From the NCBI GenBank assembly GCA_017427945.1, contig JAFRRT010000011.1:1-64000 (forward strand): a stretch of DNA of 64,000 nt, in the 5' to 3' direction. Source of the DNA: Muribaculaceae bacterium (GTDB lineage Bacteria; Bacteroidota; Bacteroidia; Bacteroidales; Muribaculaceae). The stretch's first letter is position 1; every line of letters begins with the position of its first letter. Below, one piece after another: positions 56,686 through 64,000 of the stretch. Made by a program: the position numbers and the translations under genes. The notes under the pieces were generated by a model that was not told where the DNA came from, searched no databases, and saw nothing but the letters and a program-made list of their open reading frames with translations.

Positions 56686-59600
56686 ATGAAGAAGTACAAG
56701 CTCATCAACAACACGCTGGGATGGCTCATCTTTTTGGTGGCAGCGATAACCTATCTGCTAACCATCGAGCCGACCGCCAGCTTCTGGGACTGCCCGGAAT
56801 TTATTGCTCAAGGTTTTAAGACTGAAATCGGCCACCCGCCTGGCAACCCCATCTTTATTCTTGCCGCCAACTTCGCGAGCAAGTTTGCCGGTGGTAATGT
56901 TATGGCTGTCGCCAAGTGCGTCAACGCCATGTCTGCCATTTTCAGTGCCCTTACCATCCTGTTACTGTTCTGGTCCATCACCCACCTGGTGAAGAAACTC
57001 GTCGTCAAGGACGGTGAGGAGGACAAGATGTCCCTGGCACAGTACCTGATCGTGATGGGCAGCGGCATCTGCGGTGCACTGGCCTACACCTGGAGCGACA
57101 CGTTCTGGTACAGTGCCGTTGAGGCCGAGGTGTATGCCTTCTCGTCATTCTGTACAGCGCTGGTATTCTGGCTCATCCTCAAGTGGGAGAACCGTGCCGA
57201 CGAACCGAGCAGTGACCGCTGGATCATCCTCATCGCCTATGTGCTGGGCGTGTCATTGGGTGTCCATCTGCTCAACCTGTTGTGCATCCCCGCCATCGCG
57301 CTTATTTTCTATTATCGTCAATGTCGCTCCAACGGCAAGGACTCGACCCTCAAGGGCTCGCTGCTGACGCTGCTCGTGTCGTTTGTCATCGTGGGACTTA
57401 TCCTTTACGGACTGGAGCCTGGATTCGTGAAATGGGGACAGAAGTTTGACCTCTTCTTCGTCAACACGCTGGGCATGTCGTTCAACTCAGGTGTGCTGTG
57501 CTATGCCATCCTGCTGATTGCCTCACTTGCTTGGGGATTGTGGGAGTTGTACCAAAACAAGAGCGACCTGCGCATCAAAATCTCGTTTGCATTGGCAATC
57601 CTGTTGTCGGGCATCTTGTTCATCGGCAACAGTTGGATCACCCCCTTGATTCTGTTCATTGCATTGTGTGTTTATTTGTTCCACAAGAACATGAAGCACA
57701 TTCCTGTGCGTGTATTCTCCAATATTCTGGCCTGCATCCTGGTGATTTTCATTGGTTTCAGCAGCTATGCACTGATTCTCATCCGCAGTTCTCAGAACAC
57801 GCCACTCGATGAGAACTCGCCCAACAACACCTTTGCTCTGGCCAAGTATCTGAGTCGTGAGCAGTATGGCGAGACGCCGCTGCTGTACGGCCGCACGCTC
57901 TACAGCGACATCATGTATCAGGACAAGGGTAATGGCGTCATGGAGCCTGCTACCAAGAACGGCCCCATGCAGTATGCCCCCGAGGTAAAAGAGAGCCCCG
58001 ACCAGCCCGACCGCTACAAGGAGCTGGGCTACAAGAAGATATATCGTTACAGCCCTGAGCAGAACATGCTCTTCCCCCGCATCCATGACGAGAAACATAC
58101 TTCAGAGTATGTCGATTGGCTCGGCATGCAGGGCACTCAGGTCGAGGCAACGACCAAGCTATCCAGTGACGGCAGCGCGATAGACCATGAGACGAAGCTC
58201 AAGCCCACGATGATGGAGAACCTGCGCTTCTTTGTGGACTACCAGTTGAATTACATGTACTGGCGTTATTTCATGTGGAACTTCGCCGGACGTCAGAACG
58301 ACCTCCAGGGAATGGGTGAAATTACCCACGGCAACTGGATTTCAGGATACTCGTTCATCGATAATCCCAGGCTGGGTGACCAGAGCCTGCTGCCCGATGA
58401 CCTGGGCAAGGGCAACAAGGGACACAATGTGTTCTATCTGCTGCCGCTGCTCATGGGTATTATCGGACTGTTGTGGCAGGCCTACCGCGGACGCCGCGGC
58501 ATCGAGCAGTTCTGGGTAATCTTCTTCCTTTTCTTCATGACAGGTATCGCTATCGTGCTCTACCTGAACCAGACCCCGAACCAGCCGCGTGAGCGTGACT
58601 ATGCTTATGCCGGTTCGTTCTATGCCTTCTGCATCTGGGTCGGCATGGGTGTTGCCGGATTGTGGAGCCTTGTGATGTGGGCTCTCAACGCTAAGAAGAA
58701 AAAAGCCGAGAAAGAAGAGAAAGACGCTGCCGTTGCTACTCAGAGTTACAACCGTAGCACCGTGGCTACAGCCGTGGCTGCCGTTGCCGCTCTCATCGGT
58801 ATCCTGGTTCCCTTGCAGATGGTAAGCCAGACGTGGGATGACCATGACCGCAGCGGAAGAACCGCAGCACGCGACTTCGGCCGCAACTACCTGTCGAGCA
58901 TCGCTCCCAACGGCGTCATCTTCTGTAACGGTGACAACGACACCTTCCCCCTGTGGTATCTGCAGGAGGTAGAGGGTTACCGCACCGACGTGCGCGCCGT
59001 CAACCTGAGTTACCTTGCTACTGACTGGTACATCAACCAGATGCAGCGTGCCGCCTATGAGTCAGCACCGTTGCCCATGCAGGCCGGCAAGGACACTTAT
59101 GCTTATGATGACCGCCTGTTCTGCTACTTCATGCAGCCCGACCAGACGCCCACCGAGGCTTTGGCATCGCTGGCATTTGTCTATGGTCCCGAAAGCAAGA
59201 ACAACCCCTATGGCATCAACGAGATTCGCTATCCCAAGGTATACATTCCCGTGGATGCCGACCAGGCTATCAAGGCTGGCGTGGTGCGCGAGGAACAGCG
59301 TGACCAGATCCAGTCGTCCATCAATCTTGACCTGCAGCGTAAGGGTTCAGGCTTGACCTCCAGCGAGCTGATGTCGTTCGACATCATCGCCAGCAGCATT
59401 GCTGAGGGCTGGAAGCGTCCCTGCTATTTCGCCATCACAGTGCCCAACAGCTACTACCTGGGATTTGATCCCTATCTGAGGCTGACCGGTCTTGTTTACC
59501 AGGTAACTCCTCTGTTGAATGAAGATAGCAAGGGAGATACGGGTGTGTCAACCGACATCATGTATGACAACGTGGTGAACAAGTTCCTGTGGGGTGGACT

Positions 59601-60252
59601 CGACACCGCAAAGCCAGGTGAAATCTACCTCGACGAAACGGTAAACCGCATGGTGACCACCATGCGCAGCGCGCTCATCGATTTGGCTACTGCCCTGACC
59701 AATGAGGGTATTCGTGCAAAGAACGGCAACCAGGCCATTCCCGCAGGCATGACCAATGAGGCCTATATCACCGATCGCTTCACCAAGGCGCGCCACATCC
59801 TTGACCTGATGATGGAGAAGCTGCCCATTGCCATCTCACCGTTCGCTGTGCAGATGGGTAACCAGGTCGCTAATCTCTACTACCAGTTGGGCAAGACCAG
59901 CAATGATGATGAATGCATCAAGAAGTCCAGCGAAATTCTCAAGAGCGAGATTCTTCGTTACGCTAAATTTGTGCGTTTCTATCAATCACTCGATGCATCC
60001 AAGTATGACCGCTTGACTGCGACCGACAAATACATCGATCAGCAGTGCCTGATTTACATGTTGCACGACTACTACCAGCAGTGCGGCGAGGAGCCTTATA
60101 AGAAACTGATGGATGAGATTGCTGCCGCTGGAGTAAACGTCGAAAGGCTGCAGGCCTATCAACGGTCATATGAAGAAGCCATGATGCAGAGGGCCGCAGC
60201 CGCTCAACAGCAGCCGGAACTGCAACTGGGTGAAGCCGAAGAAGGCGAGTGA
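56686..60252 (+). CDS. DUF2723 (TMEM260/GT117-like) membrane glycosyltransferase-like protein
   Basis: The 1188-aa protein has about ten membrane helices in the N-terminal half, with the family motif FWDCPEFIAQGFKTEIGHPPGNP near 30-55. The Asp/Glu of the DCPEF motif corresponds to the catalytic acidic residues of PMT-type enzymes. The C-terminal half is soluble and helical (FCNGDNDTFPLWYLQEVEGYRTDVRAVNLS). The human member, TMEM260, is an O-mannosyltransferase, so protein or envelope O-mannosylation is plausible here; bacterial substrates are unknown. It is followed 28 nt later by a polysaccharide deacetylase. Confidence 0.9.
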   Translation: MKKYKLINNTLGWLIFLVAAITYLLTIEPTASFWDCPEFIAQGFKTEIGHPPGNPIFILAANFASKFAGGNVMAVAKCVNAMSAIFSALTILLLFWSITHLVKKLVVKDGEEDKMSLAQYLIVMGSGICGALAYTWSDTFWYSAVEAEVYAFSSFCTALVFWLILKWENRADEPSSDRWIILIAYVLGVSLGVHLLNLLCIPAIALIFYYRQCRSNGKDSTLKGSLLTLLVSFVIVGLILYGLEPGFVKWGQKFDLFFVNTLGMSFNSGVLCYAILLIASLAWGLWELYQNKSDLRIKISFALAILLSGILFIGNSWITPLILFIALCVYLFHKNMKHIPVRVFSNILACILVIFIGFSSYALILIRSSQNTPLDENSPNNTFALAKYLSREQYGETPLLYGRTLYSDIMYQDKGNGVMEPATKNGPMQYAPEVKESPDQPDRYKELGYKKIYRYSPEQNMLFPRIHDEKHTSEYVDWLGMQGTQVEATTKLSSDGSAIDHETKLKPTMMENLRFFVDYQLNYMYWRYFMWNFAGRQNDLQGMGEITHGNWISGYSFIDNPRLGDQSLLPDDLGKGNKGHNVFYLLPLLMGIIGLLWQAYRGRRGIEQFWVIFFLFFMTGIAIVLYLNQTPNQPRERDYAYAGSFYAFCIWVGMGVAGLWSLVMWALNAKKKKAEKEEKDAAVATQSYNRSTVATAVAAVAALIGILVPLQMVSQTWDDHDRSGRTAARDFGRNYLSSIAPNGVIFCNGDNDTFPLWYLQEVEGYRTDVRAVNLSYLATDWYINQMQRAAYESAPLPMQAGKDTYAYDDRLFCYFMQPDQTPTEALASLAFVYGPESKNNPYGINEIRYPKVYIPVDADQAIKAGVVREEQRDQIQSSINLDLQRKGSGLTSSELMSFDIIASSIAEGWKRPCYFAITVPNSYYLGFDPYLRLTGLVYQVTPLLNEDSKGDTGVSTDIMYDNVVNKFLWGGLDTAKPGEIYLDETVNRMVTTMRSALIDLATALTNEGIRAKNGNQAIPAGMTNEAYITDRFTKARHILDLMMEKLPIAISPFAVQMGNQVANLYYQLGKTSNDDECIKKSSEILKSEILRYAKFVRFYQSLDASKYDRLTATDKYIDQQCLIYMLHDYYQQCGEEPYKKLMDEIAAAGVNVERLQAYQRSYEEAMMQRAAAAQQQPELQLGEAEEGE

Positions 60253-60279
60253 TGCCTTGACTAACATAAAGGAATTACC

Positions 60280-60894
60280 GTGTTAGTTGAACGTCCTCCC
60301 CTCATCTACCGAATGATATTCCCTGAGACCGTGTGGCGCATCCACAAGCGCGACCACACGGTCTATTTGACCTTTGACGACGGACCCATTCCCGAGGTTA
60401 CGCCTTGGGTGCTTGACACCCTCGACCGCTATGGCGTCAAGGCCACATTTTTCATGGTAGGCGAGAATGTGGAACGGCATCCTGAGCTGCTTGAGGAGGT
60501 GCGTCGTCGCGGGCATTCGGTGGGCAACCACACCATGAGCCACCTGCAGGGCGCCCATGTGGGCACCAAGCACTATCTGCATAACGTCTTCCGTGCCAAC
60601 GAACTTATCGGCAGCAGGTTGTTCCGGCCGCCGCATGGTCTATTGCGCTGGGGACAGTCCAAGGTATTGCGCTCCCGCTTTGCCATCATCATGTATGACC
60701 TGGTGACACGCGACTACAGCCGGAAACTCACCGGTGAGCAAGTGCTGGCTAACGTCAAACGCTATGCCCGCAACGGCTCGATTATCGTCTTTCATGACTC
60801 GCTCAAAGCCGAAAAGAACATGAAATATGCCTTGCCCCGCGCCATCGAGTGGCTGCAGGAACAAGGTTATCAATTTGATGCCATCCCTGAATAG
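60280..60894 (+). CDS. NodB-type polysaccharide deacetylase
   Basis: The 204-aa protein has the NodB motifs: TFDDGP (metal Asp and catalytic base), NHTMSH (metal histidines), RPPHG, and IIVFHDS. No signal peptide is visible, so it may be cytosolic or act through an unusual location. The start is GTG at 60280, preceded by AAAGGAATT; ATG at 60313 is less likely because it would remove a conserved N-terminus. Substrate unknown (chitooligomer, peptidoglycan or O-antigen sugars). It overlaps queG by 17 nt. Confidence 0.88.
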   Translation: MLVERPPLIYRMIFPETVWRIHKRDHTVYLTFDDGPIPEVTPWVLDTLDRYGVKATFFMVGENVERHPELLEEVRRRGHSVGNHTMSHLQGAHVGTKHYLHNVFRANELIGSRLFRPPHGLLRWGQSKVLRSRFAIIMYDLVTRDYSRKLTGEQVLANVKRYARNGSIIVFHDSLKAEKNMKYALPRAIEWLQEQGYQFDAIPE

Positions 60895-61810
60895 TGACAT
60901 AGCAGCACGCATCAAGGCACAGGCGGCAAGCATGGGATTTGAAGCCTGCGGCTTTGCTGCAGCAGCGCCTGTCGATGAGCAAGAGGTGGCACGTTATGAC
61001 CGATGGATTGAACTGGGGCATCACGGCTGCATGGCATGGGCAGCAGGACACAAGGAATTGCGGAGCAACCCGTCCTTGCTGCTCGAAGGGGCCAAGACGG
61101 TCATCTCGTTAGCCCTCAATTATTATCCCACACGTTTCCAGCCGCCTGAAGCCATGAGGGTGGCTTTTTATGCCTATGGCCGTGACTACCATGAGGTTAT
61201 GAGAGAAAAGCTGACTCAATTGGCGACCTTTATTCAGGATATCACCCATTGCGAGACACGGCCCTGCGTCGATTCGGCTCCCATCCGTGAACGATACTGG
61301 GCACAACAGGCGGGCATCGGGTTCATTGGCCGCAACAACTGCCTGATTATTCCAGGGAAAGGATCTTATTTCTTCTTGGGCGAAATCGTCACTACGGCCC
61401 AACTGCCGCCCGATGAACCCTGCACATTGACATGCGGGGATTGTGGCAAGTGTGTCGATGCATGTCCTACAGGAGCCTTGACCCAGGAAGGAGCCGTGGA
61501 CTGTAACCGTTGCTTGTCCTGCCTGCTCATCGAGAACCATGCCGAAGAATTGCCCGAATGGGTAGGAGACGTTGTAAATCAACGCGTTGTGGGGTGTGAT
61601 GAGTGCCAGTTGTGCTGCCCTCACAACGCCCATGCCGTGGCTACTACTATCGAGGATTTTGCTCCCACCGATGCCGTGATGGAACTCACCAAGGAGCGCA
61701 TTGCTCAGATGACAGGAGGGGAGTTCAAACGCACCTTCGCCCACAGTGCCATCTCACGCCTGCGCCACAAGACGCTGCGCCGCAACGCAGACTTGTCTGA
61801 TAAGCATTAG
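60878..61810 (+). CDS. queG: Epoxyqueuosine reductase
   Basis: The 310-aa enzyme reduces epoxyqueuosine to queuosine at tRNA position 34, using cobalamin and two [4Fe-4S] clusters. The cluster cysteines lie in CGDCGKCVDACPTGAL, CNRCLSC and CDECQLCCPHN. Start ATG at 60878 fits the family N-terminus and overlaps the deacetylase by 17 nt. Lengths and motifs are normal. It has no evident link to its upstream partner. Confidence 0.94.
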   Translation: MPSLNSDIAARIKAQAASMGFEACGFAAAAPVDEQEVARYDRWIELGHHGCMAWAAGHKELRSNPSLLLEGAKTVISLALNYYPTRFQPPEAMRVAFYAYGRDYHEVMREKLTQLATFIQDITHCETRPCVDSAPIRERYWAQQAGIGFIGRNNCLIIPGKGSYFFLGEIVTTAQLPPDEPCTLTCGDCGKCVDACPTGALTQEGAVDCNRCLSCLLIENHAEELPEWVGDVVNQRVVGCDECQLCCPHNAHAVATTIEDFAPTDAVMELTKERIAQMTGGEFKRTFAHSAISRLRHKTLRRNADLSDKH

Positions 61811-61854
61811 CCATCAGAAAAACAGATTAATTATTGTTTAAATTGGTGCCCTCG

Positions 61855-62862
61855 TCAATCCTGTTGAGCGAGGTGGGCGGCTTGTTGGCGGGCGGGTTTG
61901 TCTGTGGGGGTTAACGGGATAGCGTCAACGGTGATGATGCGCTTGGGACAGGCATATTTCGGGAGGTGTTGACGGCATACTGCCTCTACTTCAACAACAT
62001 CGGTTGAAGTCCCTTGGAGAAGCATAACGACGATTTCGCCGAATTTGGTATCAGGACACTTGGTGATGATAAAAGGGCGGTGGATATATGGCGACAAGGT
62101 TTGTTCCACTTGCTCCATCTGGATTTTGACACCTCCTGTATTGATGACATTGTCGATGCGCCCCAACACTTTGAAACGCTGTGTGTCCTGCTTCAGCTCC
62201 ACCACATCATGAGTCGTCAACACCTGAGGGCATAGGTGGGGAGCATCGATGACAAGACAGTTTTCCTCATTGGTTGTCAAGGAAATACCTGGCAAGGGTG
62301 TTAACCACGGCGTAGCATCACTGCCGCTCACGCGGCGCAAGGCGATGTGGGACAAGGTCTCAGTCATTCCATAGCTGTGCCAGATGGCATTATCAAAACA
62401 GCTTAATTCCTGCTCCAACGCAGGGTCAAGCGGTCCTCCGCCAATGATGATATGTCTGATTTTACCTAATAATTCGCGTTCTCGAGGCACTTGCAGACTC
62501 TCGAGAACCTGCAGGGGCACCATCGCGGCAAAATCAATTCTACGGAGTGTTTCGTCGTCCAATTCGGGTGAGGCAAGCGGATGGCTTGAAGGGGGTACAG
62601 CAATCAAACGCAACTGTCGCTCCAGCGAGCGCACCACCATCATCTTGCCTGCGATATAATCCACACTCATGCACAACAGGGCAATATCGCCAGGCTTGAG
62701 GCCCAGGAAGTCGCAAGTGGCACGGGCACTGGCGAGCATTCGGCTTTTCTCGACACGCAGCACCTTGGGTGCGCCTGTCGAGCCGCTGGTATGCACCTCG
62801 ACGGTGGGACTGGCATCACGCCATTGACCGATGAATTCCTCGACTGTCATGGTACAAACCAC
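61855..62862 (-). CDS. menE: o-Succinylbenzoate-CoA ligase
   Basis: The 335-aa acyl-CoA ligase activates o-succinylbenzoate in menaquinone synthesis. It has the AMP-binding motif TSGSTGAPKVL, the YGMTETLSHI motif, and GRIDNVINTGGVKI; the C-terminal Lys-containing motif TPTDKPAR is in place. It is shorter than the E. coli enzyme (451 aa) but normal for Bacteroidetes. It overlaps menC by 16 nt. Confidence 0.93.
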   Translation of the reverse strand: MVCTMTVEEFIGQWRDASPTVEVHTSGSTGAPKVLRVEKSRMLASARATCDFLGLKPGDIALLCMSVDYIAGKMMVVRSLERQLRLIAVPPSSHPLASPELDDETLRRIDFAAMVPLQVLESLQVPRERELLGKIRHIIIGGGPLDPALEQELSCFDNAIWHSYGMTETLSHIALRRVSGSDATPWLTPLPGISLTTNEENCLVIDAPHLCPQVLTTHDVVELKQDTQRFKVLGRIDNVINTGGVKIQMEQVEQTLSPYIHRPFIITKCPDTKFGEIVVMLLQGTSTDVVEVEAVCRQHLPKYACPKRIITVDAIPLTPTDKPARQQAAHLAQQD

Positions 62863-63884
62863 AATTTGTCGCCACGAATGGCAAGGGGAATGGCGATGTT
62901 ATCGGTATATAATTGTCCTGTGCCCAATCCTTGAGGCATGGTTATCTCGGGGCCATATTCCGACGCAGCGAAATGGGCGATGGCATTGAGGCCCACATTG
63001 CTCTCGAGCGCACTGGTAATCCATGAACCGATGCCACGCTGCCGTGCCAAGGCAATCCACTCGCGGCATCCTGCCATGCCGCCGTGCAACGAGGGCTTTA
63101 AGATGATGTATTGCGGCTTGATGGTGTCAAGCAGGCGGCGCTTGTAGTCCAACGTGTTGACACCGATGAGTTCCTCGTCAAGGGCAATGGGCAGCGGTGG
63201 GGACTGGCACAAGCGAGCCATCTGGTCCCACTGTCCTGCCATGATGGGTTGCTCGATGGAATGGATATCATAGGCCGCCAACCGTTGAAGGCGCTCTAAA
63301 GCCTCGTCGGGTGAAAAAGCACCGTTGGCGTCCACACGCAACTCAACGCGCTCACTGCCGTAACTGTTGCGCAGACGGCTGATTAATGCGATTTCATCAT
63401 CAAAATCGATGGCTCCAATTTTGATTTTGACGCAATGGAAACCTTGTTCGAGTTTCTGCTCCATGCGCCGTGACATCGTGTCGAAATCACCCATCCACAC
63501 AAGGCCGTTGATAGGAATACCCGCCTCGCCACGGGCGAACGGAGTGTCGGACAACGCCACACTACCCCCGCCATGCAACTGTTGCCAGGCCGTTTCCAGG
63601 CCAAAGAGCATCGACGGGACATCGCGCAGAGAATCGACATCAATGCCTCCACGGGCGCACACATCGTCACAATGGCGGCGCAGCACGGTGTCATAGTCGG
63701 GAAGGTCGTCGCAACTGAGCTTAGGCAACGGTGCGCACTCCCCTACCCCCACGATGCCGGGCATTTCGTCATTAGTGAGGTGCAGAAAGCGGCTCACACG
63801 CGTCAAATAGACGCCGCGGGAAGTGCCCGCAGGCTCCTTGAAGTGGAACGTGCGGGTGGTGATGTCGATGTGGTAACGACCCAT
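62847..63884 (-). CDS. menC: o-Succinylbenzoate synthase
   Basis: The 345-aa enolase-superfamily enzyme dehydrates SHCHC to o-succinylbenzoate. It has the KIKIGA motif (catalytic Lys), metal ligands in LRVDANGAF, SIEQP and ALDEEL, and the second Lys in ILKPSLHGG. Start overlaps the menB stop by 1 nt (TGATG), so the three genes are probably translated together. Confidence 0.95.
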   Translation of the reverse strand: MGRYHIDITTRTFHFKEPAGTSRGVYLTRVSRFLHLTNDEMPGIVGVGECAPLPKLSCDDLPDYDTVLRRHCDDVCARGGIDVDSLRDVPSMLFGLETAWQQLHGGGSVALSDTPFARGEAGIPINGLVWMGDFDTMSRRMEQKLEQGFHCVKIKIGAIDFDDEIALISRLRNSYGSERVELRVDANGAFSPDEALERLQRLAAYDIHSIEQPIMAGQWDQMARLCQSPPLPIALDEELIGVNTLDYKRRLLDTIKPQYIILKPSLHGGMAGCREWIALARQRGIGSWITSALESNVGLNAIAHFAASEYGPEITMPQGLGTGQLYTDNIAIPLAIRGDKLWFVP

Positions 63885-64000
63885 CAGGGAAGATAGGGGT
63901 ATTGATCGAAATCGGGTTTGCGTTTCTCGAGGAAGGCCTTGCCACCCTCTTGCGCCTCATCCATGCAATAATAGAGCATGGTGCAGTCGCCAGCCAGTTG
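63884..64000 (-). CDS. menB: 1,4-dihydroxy-2-naphthoyl-CoA synthase, C-terminal end (partial)
   Basis: The last 38 codons of a minus-strand gene enter from the right edge. They end in [17 protein letters not shown] and contain a [15 protein letters not shown] segment, the C-terminus of MenB enzymes of the crotonase family. The rest lies outside the window. Position before menC and menE confirms it: this is a menaquinone operon transcribed leftwards. Confidence 0.88.
   Translation of the reverse strand, partial: QLAGDCTMLYYCMDEAQEGGKAFLEKRKPDFDQYPYLP

Overview
The window is a chromosomal stretch of an anaerobic Bacteroidales bacterium. The evidence is: (i) nearly every transcription unit is preceded by the Bacteroidetes sigma-A promoter (TTTG, about 19-21 nt, TAnnTTTG); (ii) it carries genes typical of the order, including a three-gene fumarate reductase, a 608-aa long-form IspG, DUF5683, DUF4294, DUF4369 and DUF2723 proteins, a 659-aa GyrB, and tryptophanase; (iii) it has secreted proteins with C-terminal dockerin or type IX-like sorting tails. 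A gut or rumen member such as Muribaculaceae or Prevotellaceae would fit, but the family is not proven from sequence alone. Almost all of it is ordinary core genome. Clear plasmid, phage, IS and CRISPR signatures are absent.

Layout. 1-366: promoter and leader that look like the start of an rRNA operon running off the left edge. 367-2445 (minus): RNase HI, an unknown protein and a radical SAM protein. 2476-8283 (minus): zinc-ribbon membrane protein, a 34-aa membrane ORF, a GNAT-like protein, glucose-6-phosphate isomerase and a succinyl/acetyl-CoA transferase, ending at a terminator. 8329-10233 (minus): pseudouridine kinase and glycosidase. 10291-13003 (plus): heptosyltransferase, epimerase, shikimate kinase. 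13142-16765 (plus): fumarate reductase CAB with a terminator. 16895-17640: GYF/CD225 membrane protein. 17659-22715 (minus): sigma-54, PAP2-like protein, IspG, lipoprotein. 23040-27705 (minus): two tandem dockerin-tailed M6 metalloproteases. 27583-28432: long intergenic region with a candidate small RNA and a 67-bp hairpin repeat array. 28433-33121 (plus): ParA, ParB, DUF5683, MltD. 33160-33903: TcdA. 34020-36849: AroA and a phosphoesterase. 36906-38753: BlaI/M56 regulator pair with two operators. 38860-40839: GyrB. 41055-42422: RNA m5C methyltransferase. 42503-44569: MetRS. 44763-46062: an AAA ATPase gene bracketed by near-identical 36-bp repeats. 46223-49343: outer-membrane and secreted small proteins, with a second hairpin-repeat locus. 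49497-50994: tryptophanase. 51136-54159: Pmp3 and a peptidoglycan-recycling operon. 54199-56453: beta-flower protein and a dockerin protein. 56626-61810: DUF2723 glycosyltransferase-like protein, polysaccharide deacetylase, QueG. 61855-64000 (minus): menB (partial), menC, menE.

How the genes fit together: the fumarate reductase, the menaquinone genes (menB/C/E) and the succinate:acetate CoA-transferase are parts of one succinate/propionate fermentation scheme with menaquinone-linked fumarate respiration. NagZ-like GH3, LD-carboxypeptidase and MltD act on the cell wall.

The least explained signals are three: the hairpin repeat family, whose stems change in a compensatory way between copies (28144-28412 and 46979-47107); the AAA ATPase bracketed by two copies of a 36-bp near-palindromic direct repeat; and the candidate small RNA at 27814-27957. 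Neither the ATPase unit nor the hairpin family is explained by standard annotation.
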